Shown here piece by piece: positions 22,986 through 33,562 of a stretch of DNA of 64,000 nucleotides. Position 1 is the stretch's first letter. Each line of letters opens with the position of its first letter. A model generated the notes under the pieces. It was not told the origin of the DNA and did no database searches. It saw nothing but the letters and a program-made list of their open reading frames with translations. The stretch comes from Bettongia penicillata ogilbyi. Taxonomy: Eukaryota > Chordata > Mammalia > Diprotodontia > Potoroidae. Made by a program: the position numbers and the translations under genes. The stretch covers positions 8,659,378 through 8,723,377 of the forward strand of contig JAJHZJ010000061.1 in the NCBI GenBank assembly GCA_023548195.1, written 5' to 3'.

Positions 22986-25300
22986 AGGTGGGCTGCATTG
23001 AAAAGACCTGGTCCTGTCCTGGGAAAGGGAATTCTCCCCATCAAAGTGCCCTATCGATTCCTAGGAAACCCCAGGTAGTCCTATAGCCCTATTGATAACA
23101 AACCGAAAAGGGGGCGTTTGTAAGATGGTGTGCTTGGTTCAGTAGAGACTGCAAAAGTCCCGTGACCCTATTTCCAAGAACCCTCACACTTGCTTCAAAT
23201 GGAAAATAACATTTCCCACTCGTAAACATTACTGGAGCTTTGTTTTGTGGACTTTAGAAAACAACCCTCCACCCAGCCGCTGAAAAGAGAAACTTTAGGA
23301 TGCCCTCAGGCAATGACAAACGCTACAGTTTGTTGTGCAATTTTCAGGGAAATCATATTTAACTGACAAGTTATCCAGGCTTTTACTTTTTTTTTTTTTT
23401 GTTACAGCAGTCATAATTTTGATCCTTTTAACAAGTATCAACCACCGGCGGCAACCCGTCACATGCGCCAGTCATGCGGGGAGGCGCGGCCACCTCAGCA
23501 ATCATTAACTAAATGCCCGCCACAAGTGCAGAAGAGGCGAGTTTTTTTAAGTCCGCATTTATAACACAATCGATAGCAGGACTCCTGGGGACAGAGGGTA
23601 GGTTCCTCCACACCCGCCCCCTCTTCCTCTCCTAGCCAAAAAGAGCCACGTGTCAGCAACCAGAGTCCCCTCACAGGCTACCCACCCGCCCCACAACGGG
23701 AGCTTTAGGGACAAAAGCGGGCGAGCAAGCAGTCTGGCCTCGCCCCCCCCATGATCCCTCCCCCCACCTGGGATGGTCCCTTCCCCGGGGCTCTCCTGCC
23801 CCTCCGGGAGGGGAGGGGCCGCTCTCCCTCTTTTCCCACTGTTAAAAGAAAATGCTCGGAATGCTGGGTGGTGGATTGAAGAGTTGTGACTTTAGTTAAA
23901 GCGACAGGCTCTTTTCCCTCTTGGCGTGGAATTAATCCACGTTTGGCAGTCCGAAAGGGTGCACTGGAGGTGGTAGACCACTGGCTTCATCAGGTCACCT
24001 AGGGGTGAAAAAGCCAAAGGTGAACTCTTTCCTGGTAAGAACAACAGAAGTTCTAGGGACTGTGCATCAGGACATTCCTCCTGGCTCTGTAATGTAAAGT
24101 TTTTGTCTTCTGGAGTGTTACTTTGTAACCTTTCGGATGCGTGGATGAGATTTTTAGAGCGGGAGGTAACTAGCCATGGTGGCTGCGAGGACATTAGGAT
24201 CCTTTCTAGAAAAAAGGGTGGACTAGATAACAAACAAATCCAGACTTAAGAAAGTGATAGCGGATTTTTGGCCTAGATGAGTATTCACTCCTTGTTATTA
24301 CACAGAACATCTTTCCCAAAACGCCGCGTATTAAATATGCCCTTTGTTCTGAAAGAAAACTACGAGGAGGAGTGGAGAGTTGGTTTTTATTCTTACTGGA
24401 TATTTTGCGGCCATATTTAAGGAAGAAAGGAAACTTGGACAATTTTCTGGTTCCTTGAGATCGGCAGAAATTAAGATTTGGCTATAGGACTTTCGTTTTG
24501 AGCTTTCCCATCAAAAACAGTTAATGTGGGACTTGGCAGAGGGTCACACTAGGTTGATTTCAAACACTGATTTCCCATGTCCTAAAGATTGAAAGGGAAA
24601 AAAAGATACCGGTTATAGGGCACCCATGTTTGACTTGAGGTTTTCAATGCATAAAGTAGGTGCTTAATAAGTGCTGAGTTGAATTACTTGTCAGGGCAAT
24701 TGTCAGTTATGAAAAGTCCTGGTCAGTAGTGCTAGACCTCTGACCTGGGCGGGCTGGCTCTGGTTGCAAAGTCTAGATAAGCAATCACATGTGTGAATGG
24801 CTAAAGAAACCTTGTGGCATTAACCTCTCAGAGCAGATTCAGCCGCATAACCCTTTGTTTTTAAAGTGGAGCCAACTTAAAATATTCGCAGGAGTGCGCC
24901 CCTGAATTCCATTTAATTATATCTACCTGGTTTTTTTTTTTCTTCCTTCTCTCACCACAAGTTCTCACAGCAGCAAAAGTAATTAAGGGAGTGAAACTGG
25001 TAGGATTGCATGACTGTCTTTTAAGTTCCATCCCTCCCTTTTTGATCTGGCTGCCTCTTTTTTCCTCAGTAAAAAGTTACCTTTCCTCCCTTTCCCTTAA
25101 CTCCTGGTGCTCCACCCTGATCAACTACTTTCTGAAATAGGTGGCCTCTTTGTGCTCCACAACAGAAGAGATTTGATGAATCACCTATTCTCGGCTTGTT
25201 AGGACACTGGGTGGAAAGGAAAAGGCAATCTGGGTGAAGCTTTGTCGAGAAGAGCCAGTCAGTTAAGACAATCAGTTAATGTGTTAATTAGATCAGTTCC
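22986..25300. other. Repeat-poor stretch around a CpG-rich core
   Basis: About 2.3 kb free of recognisable repeats, apart from poly-T runs at about 23386-23400 and 24933-24942. No convincing ORF is present. Minus-strand frames at 23892-24233 and 24206-24442 are continuous but have no domain signature. With the CpG-rich core this is the part of the window most likely to be functional host DNA. Confidence 0.45.
23440..23870. promoter_or_regulatory. CpG-rich segment, candidate promoter or enhancer
   Basis: By eye there are about 20 CpG dinucleotides in about 430 bases, seven of them within 60 bases around 23450-23500, against near absence in the flanks. It carries GC-box-like words (acccgcccc at 23612-23620 and 23684-23692), a canonical E-box CACGTG at 23647-23652, and a TATA-like gcatttataa at about 23555-23565. 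No start site, orientation or associated exon can be shown. Promoter function is inferred. Confidence 0.4.
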
Positions 25301-25307
25301 TCAGTCA

Positions 25308-25360
25308 AAGTGTATGTATGTATGTACATATGTATGTATGTATGTACATATGTATGTACT
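25308..25360 (+). repeat. TATG/TACA microsatellite
   Basis: It consists of gtatgtatgtatgtacatat units, with the block tgtatgtatgtatgtacata occurring twice. Confidence 0.93.
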
Positions 25361-25526
25361 CTTCCTCCAACTGGATGATAGTCCCTCAGATACCATTTAG
25401 TGGAGATACTATCCGTGATATCTGGTCTCCATTGAAGGCAACAGACACAAGGCTAACAGCCTACCTAGTCTTTTAGCCGGGAGGGGAGGGAATAAGTATT
25501 TATTAAATGCCTACAATGAAGACTGG

Positions 25527-25743
25527 GTTAGCTAGGTGGCCCAGTGGATGGAGAACTGGGCCTTGGAGTTATAAAGATCAGAATTCAAATATGACCTTAG
25601 ACACTAGCAGTGTGACTCTGGGCAAGTCACTTAACCCCTACCTACATAAAACTGGGGAAGGAAATGGTAAACCACTCCAGTATCTTTGACAATCTGTCCT
25701 TGTGGACAATTGGGTCACAGAGTCATACTAGACTGAAGAACAA
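25527..25743 (+). mobile_element. Type A SINE
   Basis: Head ttagctaggtggcccagtgg, core tgactctgggcaagtcactt, tail gaaatggtaaaccactccag. The tail carries a variant insert (gacaatctgtccttgtggac) before gggtcacagagtcatac. Confidence 0.9.
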
Positions 25744-25754
25744 ATGTGCTAGAG

Positions 25755-25975
25755 ACCATGCTGAATACTTTATAGATATTTTCTAACTAGATCCTCACAG
25801 TAATTCTGGGAGGTAGGTGCTGTTATTATGCTCATTGTACAAATGAGGAAACTGAGACAGTTCTGGAGATTTGCTCAGTGTTACCTGGATGTTAAGAGGT
25901 TTTGAAATCAGGACTGCTTGACTCCAGGTCCAGTGCTCTAGCTGCTGCACCACCTAACTCTCTAATGGTCAGCAG
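25755..25975 (-). mobile_element. MIR-like SINE
   Basis: It contains tcctcacagtaattctggga, ggtaggtgctgttattatgc, aaatgaggaaactgagacag and tccagtgctctagctgctgc. Full-length antisense order. Confidence 0.8.
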
Positions 25976-26119
25976 CCAACCATTGACCTCTTGTATCAGG
26001 AGCCAGAAATGAGTAACCCTTTATTGTGGCTGTTATTGTCATACAAGTTCACTCCTAACAGTAGTATTAACTCTCTGTTAAATCATCATTGGGCTCTGCT
26101 CTTCAGGGTCAATCACCTG

Positions 26120-26775
26120 CAGGAAGACCTGAGTTGAAATCCAGCCTCACACACTTTCTAGCTGTTTGACTCTGGATAAGTCACTTTGATGGAGTGATGG
26201 GACCTGGACCCCTAGAAGGGAAAGACCATGTTTTTAAAAGCAACCCAGTCCCAGAATTTTCCCATATATTTCAGCAGCCCAGATCACTGGCATCCTCTGC
26301 CCAAGGTATCTGGTCCAGCCCCGCTTAATTAGCTTACTTGACCGTCCTTTCACTGTAGCTCTTAGCCTACCCCAGACTACTTAATACTCTTTTCATTATT
26401 TCGCCCAGCCCACCCCAAACTACTTACCACTCCTTAATCCCATGCAGATCTTTTTTCTGTCCTAATTGTATATATCAGTCTCACTTCCATTAAGTTGCAA
26501 GTTCGCTAGGAACCACTTTTATTAGCATTGCAATAAACTTTATCATTTGATTGGAAGGTTTGAGTGAGTGAATTCATTTCCAGCAGATGCCGCCCTGTAC
26601 CCTGATATTTTGGGGTTCCTTGTAAACGGTATCAGTTTCCTCATCTGTGAAATGAGGACAATAATAGCACCTCTCTCCTAAGGGTTGTTGTGAGAGATTT
26701 GAGGAGGTAGTATTTATAAAGTGTTGAACACAGAGTCTGGCATATAGCAAGTGCTTTATAAATGATGATGGTGAT
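26120..26775 (+). mobile_element. Type B SINE split by an LTR-like insertion
   Basis: The 5' half is 26120-26187 (ggaagacctgagttgaaatc, gactctggataagtcacttt). The 3' half resumes at 26626 (tcagtttcctcatctgtgaa, then taagggttgttgtgagagat and the atgatggtgatgatga end). The sequence joins without loss when the middle is removed. Confidence 0.82.
26188..26625 (+). mobile_element. Solo-LTR-like insertion inside a SINE
   Basis: About 440 bases separate two halves of one SINE. It begins TGATGG, has a C-rich 5' half, an ATA-rich segment (aattgtatatatcag), aataaacttt near 26533, and a late tattttggggttcc like that at 20760. The likely reading is a retroviral LTR. The absence of a clear terminal CA and TSD lowers certainty. 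Confidence 0.55.
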
Positions 26776-26779
26776 GATG

Positions 26780-27145
26780 ACAATGAAATTGCTGAGGGAT
26801 CATTCTACACGTGGGCACTGCAGAAAGCCCAAGTCTCCACCTTCAAATTAGACAATTAAGGTACATTAAAAGAAAAGAAAATCAGGCCAAATCCTTTATT
26901 ATTTTTCAGTCACTCTAATAAATGGATCTTTCTCAGTCTCCAGTTTTCAGATACCACCAAATGATGTCTTCTATGATTTACCCCCAAATATGGGCTACTT
27001 CTCCCAACAGGAATCTCTTAGAACAAAAAGATCTAGGTGTCCTTAATGTGGCAAGTCCTTCTACAGGATCCCTTCATCCTAGACCCTCCCGTTTCATTCA
27101 GCAGAGGCCCATCATGGTCTAATCTTCAATTCTTTCCCTTTCCAA
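26780..27145. other. Unassigned stretch before the L2 array
   Basis: No repeat family could be named and no coding domain was seen. Confidence 0.3.
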
Positions 27146-27841
27146 CAAACACACCCACGTGTCCTCCATCCTCACTTGGCCCTACCCATGCAGCCCTCAT
27201 TCCATATCTCTCCTCTCTTTCAGAGGCAAACTACAAAAAACTTTCTACACTTCTGCCTCCCCCTCACCTCCATTCACTCAATTCTAAACCCTTTGCAATC
27301 TGGCTTTTGATTGCACCATTCAACTGAAACTGTTCTTCCTTAAATTGCCATTGAACTCAGTTGCCAGATCTGATGGCCTTTTCTTGTGCTGCACTCCTGA
27401 GTTACTTTTCTTATCTGACTGTCTTCTAAGAAGCCTTTGCTGGATTGTCATCTATATTATCCTGTGGCTCTACCTTGAGACTCCTTCTGGAGGCCTCTTC
27501 TCCATCTCTTGGTGACCTCATCACTTCCCTTGGTGTAGGTGATTTCCAGAGCCATCTCTCTGCCCCAGTCTTTCTCCTAAGCTGTGGGACATCCTGAATT
27601 GTATGTGCCTTAGACATCTCAAAGTAGAACTCATTCTCTTTGACCCCAAAGTTCCCTCTCTTTGTTGAAGACACCATCACAGTTCCACTGACCTAGGTTC
27701 CAAGCTTGGAATCATGTTCACCTCCTTCTCTCTCAAACCACCACCCCCTCCCCCCCAACTACCCCATCTCATCCAAGAAGTTGTTAGGTCTTGTTGATTT
27801 TATTTCCAAAACTTCTCTGTCACTCATTCCATTGTTTCTCC

Positions 27842-28022
27842 CTTGGGTATGGATTTCAGAAAACATAAGTTTGAATCAGACACCTTCTAGCTATGTGCCC
27901 CGGTCAAGTAAGTTAACCTCTTTCAGCTTAATTTCCTCATCTGTAGAAGAGGGATAATGACAGCACCTACCTCACAAGGTTGTTCTCTGGATAAAATGAC
28001 ATAACATAGGGAAAGTTTGATG
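27842..28022 (+). mobile_element. Type B SINE nested in L2
   Basis: It includes tttgaatcagacaccttcta, cccggtcaagtaagttaac, ctcatctgtagaagagggat and acctacctcacaaggttgtt. Confidence 0.75.
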
Positions 28023-28023
28023 T

Positions 28024-28326
28024 ATAGAGTGGGATAGAGTGCTAGACCTGGAGTCAGGAAGACTCATGTTCAAATCCAGCCTCAGACTTACTAGTTGTGT
28101 GACTCTGGGTAAGTCACTTCACCCTGCTTGCCTCAGTTCCCTCAACTGTAAAGTGAGCTGGAGAAGGAAATGACAAATCCCTCCAGTATCTTTGCCAATT
28201 AAACCTCAAATGAGGCCCTGGAAAGTTGGATACCTCTGAATAACACAACATCCCATGTCTGGTCCTACCTAGAAAATAGATAGGGATAACGAAGAGTCAG
28301 ACCCATGACTAAAAAGTGACTGAACA
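28024..28326 (+). mobile_element. Type A SINE with duplicated, extended tail
   Basis: The head (tagagtgggatagagtgcta), core and gagaaggaaatgacaaatcc are normal. The tail then runs through gttggatacctctgaataac, continues with a 32-base extension at 28252-28283, and is followed by a second tail (aacgaagagtcagacccatg, gtgactgaacaac). The extension matches one after another type A SINE at 36584-36615 at 27 of 32 positions by my count. Confidence 0.8.
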
Positions 28327-28647
28327 ACATGGAAAGTGTCTGGAAAATCTTAAAGTGATCTCATCATCACCATCTACTCAAAGGGTCGCCTTCCTGGTTC
28401 CAGCCTCATCACTGCTCTCCCAGACTATTTGCAAGAGGCTTGCAACTGGTTTCGATTCTCTTCCCAAGGCAGTCTGTCTTCCACATAGTTGCCAAAGTAA
28501 TTTTCCCAAAACACAGGTCTAACCATGTCAACCCCCTTGCCCCCACTCCCCAGTAAATTCCACTGCTACTTTATTACCCTCAGGAGCCATATAAACTCCT
28601 GTCATTTAAAACTCTTTGGAACCTGGCTCCAAGCTATCTTTGTAGGT

Positions 28648-28898
28648 CTGTTTGTTGCCGTTCACTTGGGTCCAACTCTCCATGATCCCATTTGAGGTTT
28701 TCTTGGCAAAGGTACTAGAGTGATTTTCCATTTCCTTCTCTAGCTCAGTTTACAGTTGAGGAAACTGAGGCAAACAGGATGAAGTGACTTGCTCAGAGTC
28801 CCACAGCTAGTAAGTCTGAAGTCATATTTGAACTCAGGAAGAAGAATCTTTTTGACTCTAGGCCTGACTACTCTATCCACTGTACTACCTAGCTTTCT
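28648..28898 (-). mobile_element. Type A SINE nested in L2
   Basis: Antisense tail (gttcacttgggtccaactct, ttgaggttttcttggcaaag), core and head (ctactctatccactgtacta). L2 text continues on both sides. Confidence 0.88.
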
Positions 28899-29180
28899 AC
28901 TGGTTAGCCTAATATTTTACTCCCTTTAATGTATTCTTTGGTCTAGCCTACTGATTATCTTACTGAGTTCTTCACACGTGATTTTTCTTTATTCTCTTTG
29001 CTCTGGAGGTTTCACTATGTCCGAAAGACTCTCCTTAAAAATCTCTAGTTTCATACAAAGCACAACTCAAACACCATCTTCTATATGAACTATTTCCTGT
29101 TCCCTTACAGTTTTATCTAGCCCCACCCCTAAATTATAATTTATTTTATATGTTTGTATGCATACATATATCTCCTCCAT

Positions 29181-29321
29181 ATATTTGTCTGTGCCCAACC
29201 TGTGCTAGAGCATTCCAAGTTCCTATTGGTCTGATCAGTCACAGTCGGACACATTGAAACTTCACTTTGTCATGGTGATGTCATTTGTCTTTGAGAATGA
29301 AGGACAGCCACCAACCAACCA
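29181..29321 (+). mobile_element. Short RTE-derived fragment with 13-bp TSD
   Basis: The insert ends in tttgagaatgaaggacagcc followed by accaaccaacc-type repeats, which is how some RTE LINE 3' ends finish. The word atatctcctccat stands at 29168-29180 and again at 29322-29334, interrupting L2. A 5'-truncated insertion of about 140 bases is the simplest reading. Confidence 0.6.
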
Positions 29322-29354
29322 ATATCTCCTCCATTACAAACCTCCTAAAGATAG

Positions 29355-29735
29355 GGCTTTTTAATAATAGTAGCATTTGTGTAGCATTTTGAGGCTTGCA
29401 AAAGCCCTGTACATTTGTGGTCTCATTTAATCCTTACAACCCCACGAGGTAAGCGCCTATATTATCCCCATTTTTCAGATAATATGATAATAATAATAAT
29501 TAACATAGTTTATTATGTTAGAGGCACTGTCATTTCATTTGATTCTTACAACCATCCTGAGAGATAGGTACTATTATCATCCTCATTTACACATGAGGAA
29601 ACTGAGGCTAACAGCAGCTAAATGACTTGCCTAGGGTCACACAGCTAGTAAGTATCTGAAACTGGATTTGAATACAGGTCTTCTTGCCTACAGACCCTAG
29701 TACTTTATCCACTGTGCCACCTAGATGCTTCCATG
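29355..29735 (-). mobile_element. Two MIR-like SINEs in tandem inside L2
   Basis: The first (29355-29481) shows gtagcattttgaggcttgca and tcctta caaccccacgaggtaag before stopping at a core edge. The second (29487-29735) is complete, from taacatagtttattatgtta to ctttatccactgtgccacct. They may be two insertions or one copy inserted in another. Confidence 0.75.
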
Positions 29736-29802
29736 ACATTTCATTTCTGTGTTTGTATAACCAGTACCTAGCTTATTTGGCACAGAGTAGGATTTTAATA
29801 GG

Positions 29803-30025
29803 GCAGTTAGGTAGAAGAAGTGAAGGAAGACTCATCTTCCAGAGTTCAAATCTGGTCTCAGACACCTACTAGCTGTGTGACCCTGAGGAAGTCACTTCAC
29901 CCTTTTGGCCTCAGTTTCCTCATCTGTAAAATGAGCTGGAGAAGGAAATGGCAAACCCCTCCAGTATCTTTGCAAAGAATACCCCAAATGGCGTCACAAA
30001 GAGTCGAATATGACTCAACAATAAG
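29803..30025 (+). mobile_element. Type A SINE at the L2 3' end
   Basis: Head gggcagttaggtagaagaag, core gaccctgaggaagtcacttc, tail gagaaggaaatggcaaaccc and gcgtcacaaagagtcgaata. The L2 terminus reads up to aggattttaata before it and resumes as aggacttagtaagtgcttgt after it, so it split the terminal L2 words. Confidence 0.88.
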
Positions 30026-30299
30026 GACTTAGTAAGTGCTTGTTGCTTAGTTCTGTTAGGCATTCTCCAGTCCAGCTCACGTGTTGTTGTAAGTTTTTTG
30101 AAGGCAGGGACTACGTGTTATTCAAGTTAGCAACAAGGCTATCATAAGTAATATAAAACACAAAAAATGTTTGAATTTTGTTTAATTTTATTGTTTTGTC
30201 TCATATATATTTGTTAAAAATACTGCTTTGTTTGGATTTTGGAAATCAGGGAATCTCTATACACCTGCGTTCTACCTTGGTGCTGCTCATCGTTTTCTT

Positions 30300-30445
30300 T
30301 TCTTTCCTTTTTCACAGGGGGAGGCAATGCAGGTTAAGTGACTTGGCTAGGGTTACACAGCTAGAAAGTATCTGAGACTGAATTTAAACTCAGCTTCTCC
30401 TGACTCCAGGGCTGGTGCTCTATTCACAGAGCTTCCTCACTGCCC
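30300..30445 (-). mobile_element. SINE fragment (core and head)
   Basis: It contains aggttaagtgacttggctag, ggttacacagctagaaagta and ctgactccagggctggtgct. The tail is lost. Copies with the same truncation are at 40905-41055 and 41555-41688. Confidence 0.75.
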
Positions 30446-31110
30446 CCATCATTTTCCACAAATGCGATTTTACCTTAAAATTCAGACTTTCTATTTCCTA
30501 CTTGGAATGTTTCACTCCACAGTTTTTTGGAGAGTAACAACTGACTTTTATTCAGCATATTAGGATCTACATTACTTCTTAATAATACTGTGATGAGCTG
30601 GTCTCCAGAACAGAAGGAAGGGCACCTTCCCTGCTGTGGGAAGGGATAATTTGTTTTACTTTCCTATCCCTTAAAAGCCCAAGTACCCTGGTGTTCCTGG
30701 TCAGACCCCTCAATCTGATAGAGAAGAAGGGTAGGTCAGGAAGTCCTTGGTTTGTCAATCTGACCCGAGAGCAGTAGTCAATTTCATTTTATAAATCAGC
30801 TATCAAATAATATTTATTGAGCTTCTGGCTACATGGCACAGTGATAAATACTATGGATCTAAAAAAACCCCTCAAAGGTATGATGGTAATAATAGCTAAT
30901 ATTTCAGTAGAACTTCTAAGATTTACAAAGTGCTTTCTTCATCAAAAAAAGTGGAGGTCAGTCACCCTCTATTTTTATGGAATGCAGTTTTGGATTTTTT
31001 TTTGCGTATATTAGATCCTTTAACAAAGATTTGTTTGAATTTAAATTACAACTCAACTGGGGAGACAGAAGAAGACAAAAAATGTCCATGTGGTATATAT
31101 ACTCAAACTT
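30446..31110. other. Mostly unassigned stretch
   Basis: A short antisense MIR piece (agctaatatttcagtagaac, then gatttacaaagtgctttctt) lies at about 30885-30945. The part from 30590 to 30770 could be LTR-derived but lacks diagnostic ends. Confidence 0.35.
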
Positions 31111-31114
31111 CTTT

Positions 31115-31355
31115 CCCTCTAGGTGGTGAAATGGGTTAGAGACTTTTGAGTGAGGAAACCTGAGTTCAAATCCCACATCAGGCACTTACTAGTTGTGTGA
31201 CCCTAAGCAAGTCACTTGACCTCCATTTGCCCAGGTTTCTTTGTCTTATAAAATAGAGATAATAATAGTACCCACCTCACAAGGTTGTTGTGAGGAGACA
31301 ATATGTATAAAACACTTTGCAAACCTTAAAGCGCTTTGTAAATGCTGTTTATTAC
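31115..31355 (+). mobile_element. Type B SINE
   Basis: Complete: head tgggttagagacttttgagt, core gtgaccctaagcaagtcact, then atagagataataatagtacc, acctcacaaggttgttgtga and a terminal ctttgtaaatgctgtttatt. A CAT-rich run follows at 31400-31425. Confidence 0.9.
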
Positions 31356-31651
31356 CCATATATTTGTATATTTATCACCCATATATTAACTCTATATTAT
31401 TACTCATCATCATCATCATTATTACTTCTAGCACAAAATATATGTAGCATCCCCTCTGGAGGAGCTGTTAAGTTCCCTCAGGGGAGGCAAACACTCTGGA
31501 TTCATGGTGCTCTGTGTGTCTTGCACTTCTAAAAAAGTATAACTCAAATCCTCCCCACAGGTCAGCTAACAAACACAATTAGCTGAAAGCAAAGGTATTT
31601 ACTGAGATGACATCTTAGAACAATAGTAACAGAACATTCTTCTCTTCTTTT

Positions 31652-32200
31652 TTTATACCAGTGATTCTTGAAATGTTGTGCTTCAACCCCTGGGAATCCC
31701 TGAGACCCTTTCAAGGGATCTACAAGGTCAAAACTATTTTCATAGTCATACTAAGACATTATTTGCCTATTAAAACATTCCTCCCTTTTCCAACTACATA
31801 TCCTTGTGAGGCCGGATTTTCTTCATTTACTTCAACCAAAATAACATATTGCAACAGATTGAATGCAGAAGCAGATATGAGAATCCATCTGTTTTTTATT
31901 AAGCCAGACATGAAAGAAACTTGCAAAAATATTTAAAACAATGTCATTTTTCTCACTACATTTTTATTTATTTTGGAAAATATAGTTATTTTTCATAGAA
32001 ATATGTTATTTATGTTCATATGTAATAGGTTTATTATTTTTAAATGAATAAATATTTTTTAAAAAAATTATCAGTTTTAATAACTAATATAGTAAATATC
32101 AGTAGATATAACCCATATAAACAAAAACTCTTTGGACTCCTTAATAATTTTTAAGAATGTAAAAGGTTTCTGAGACCAAAAATTTTGAAAACTACTCCCC
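31652..32200 (+). mobile_element. Internally deleted hAT DNA transposon
   Basis: The left end cagtgattcttgaaatg and the right end (complement of ttttgaaaactactccc) form imperfect inverted ends. About 100 bases of left end join directly to the last part of a transposase and its 3' untranslated region. Internal deletion is typical of non-autonomous hAT copies. An 8-bp TSD was sought and not convincingly found. Confidence 0.7.
31781..31936 (+). pseudogene. hAT transposase C-terminal dimerisation domain remnant
   Basis: The last ~51 codons of a plus-strand frame translate to an LPFPTTYPCEAGFSS start, continuing through K-x-T-Y-C-N-R-L-N-A-E-A-D-M-R and IKP to a stop at 31934-31936. hAT transposases end with a dimerisation region that has the pattern P-T-x-x-x-C-E-x-x-F-S, then R-x-R-L-x-x-E-D-x-R, so the match is specific. 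The catalytic and zinc-finger parts are absent and the preceding codons come from non-coding left-end sequence, so no active protein is expected. Host genes domesticated from hAT (the ZBED group) share this domain, but the flanking inverted ends argue for a transposon remnant. Confidence 0.78.
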
Positions 32201-32254
32201 CATATTGATTTTCTCAGCTTTCATGGATTGAGTTAGCATTGCTTTGTGTGCAGC

Positions 32255-32478
32255 TCCTGCTGGTGCATGGGATAGTCAGGAAGATAGTTTGAATCTGGCC
32301 TCAGATATTAGCTGTGTGACCCTCTGCAAGTTACTTCATCTCACTCTCAGTTTCCTCTTTTGTAGAACAGCGGTAATTATAGCACCTACTTTACAAGGTT
32401 GTTTCAAGGATCAAATGAGATGTCAGGCCTTTGTAAACCTTACATAGCCATATAAATGCTAGTGATTATGTTATTAAT
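32255..32478 (+). mobile_element. Type B SINE
   Basis: It includes tttgaatctggcctcagata, ttagctgtgtgaccctctgc, acctactttacaaggttgtt and a catataaatgctagtgatta end. Confidence 0.82.
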
Positions 32479-32479
32479 A

Positions 32480-33160
32480 TTTTTCCCCAAACCAACCAAC
32501 CAACCTATGCTACACTCTTTCACAACTACACACAGTATTTGTGGGAAAAGTAGGGGCACAGAATATGTTAGTAAAGAGTTATACCCCTTAGAGAACATAG
32601 CTTTCTAATGACTTGAGGAAGCTCAACCACATTCCTTTTGAGGATTTTCCCCAAGTGTCTTTTACTCAAGCAGCTAAGCATAGTTCATGTGGTACAATAC
32701 TTAGCCCCAAAACAAAGCTTTCCACAAGATTTTAGGCCCACCATAGCTGGTGGACCCACCACACCAAATATATGGTTGTTCAAGACAAATAAATACCATT
32801 TTACAAAATTTTCATGGGTTACAGTTTGTCTTGGTGTTTGGGAAGGCCGGCCCCAGCCCAAAAACAAAGAAGGGAAAGGAAAGTGGAAAAAAGAATTTGA
32901 GTTTTGCCCTTCAGAGAGAAAGCTTGATCCCCAGAGAGCTCCTGCGAAATTGAACTACTCTGGGTAAAATTCTTCTGTGTCCCTGACACATCTAGGGCCT
33001 CTCAAATTTCTCCACTGGAACCTTGGAACATACAAGACATTCCAAATGGAAATCTGAACTCCTTTTACTAGAATAAGCATGGTAGTTAAAAATCAAACTC
33101 CAAAAAACCCCCAAAGAAGTATGGGGCTCCCTAAAAGTGATTAAGGGGGAAGGAAACAGG
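32480..33160. other. Unassigned stretch
   Basis: No repeat family recognised. A 110-codon plus frame (32638-32967) and an overlapping one (32750-32953) have no domain signature and no conserved motif visible. The stretch may be unique or an old ERV piece. Confidence 0.3.
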
Positions 33161-33162
33161 CA

Positions 33163-33355
33163 TTTATTATTACTACTGTATACAAGGTGTGCTAAGTATG
33201 TGAAATATTATCCCATTTGATCCTTACAACAAACCTGTGAGGTAGGGTCTATTATTATCTTTATCTTACAGTTGAGGAAACCGAGTCAGAAATGAAGTGA
33301 CTTGGCCAAGGTAACTCAGCTGGTAAATCACAAGTCCAGTACTTTAACGATACCT
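33163..33355 (-). mobile_element. MIR-like SINE
   Basis: It reads tttgatccttacaacaaacc, tgtgaggtagggtctattat, acagttgaggaaaccgagtc and ggccaaggtaactcagctgg. Confidence 0.78.
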
Positions 33356-33484
33356 AGAGGTAATAAAGTTTGAGTGTATTAAGTGTTCAGATATTATTTG
33401 TCTTTTTTGCCTTCCAGTTTAGTTGTGAGTTAAATTCAAATAAATCTCTGTTAAAGCATCTAGAATGTACAAAGAACCACATCC

Positions 33485-33562
33485 TAGTTTGAAGCTGAAC
33501 TTGGACTCAGCTCTTCCTGAGGCCCAGAGCTTTATCCACTTGGACACCTTGCTGCCTTGGTT
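33485..33562 (-). mobile_element. SINE head fragment
   Basis: It contains tcagctcttcctgaggccca and agctttatccacttggacac, an antisense SINE head. Confidence 0.5.

Larger units (their letters stand above)
27150..29800 (+). mobile_element. Long L2 LINE fossil interrupted by several insertions
   Basis: L2 phrases appear in the right order across the region. They include gccagatctgatggcctttt (27363), tcaaagtagaactcattctc (27618), aggtcttgttgattttattt (27787), gtctgtcttccacatagttg (28471), tctttggaacctggctccaa (28613), cacaactcaaacaccatctt (29061) and a gcacagagtagga end (29780). Between them lie a type B SINE, two type A SINEs, an RTE-derived fragment and MIR elements. The ORF2 end is represented only by degraded sequence. 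Confidence 0.75.

Noticed and set aside
23892..24442. Two minus-strand frames (113 and 78 codons) next to the CpG-rich segment
   Set aside because: Tempting as an exon, but no domain, no codon bias and no clear splice sites. Kept only as part of the candidate region.
32638..32967. 110-codon plus frame and its neighbour
   Set aside because: No domain or conservation signal can be seen, and overlapping alternative frames of similar size exist on both strands.
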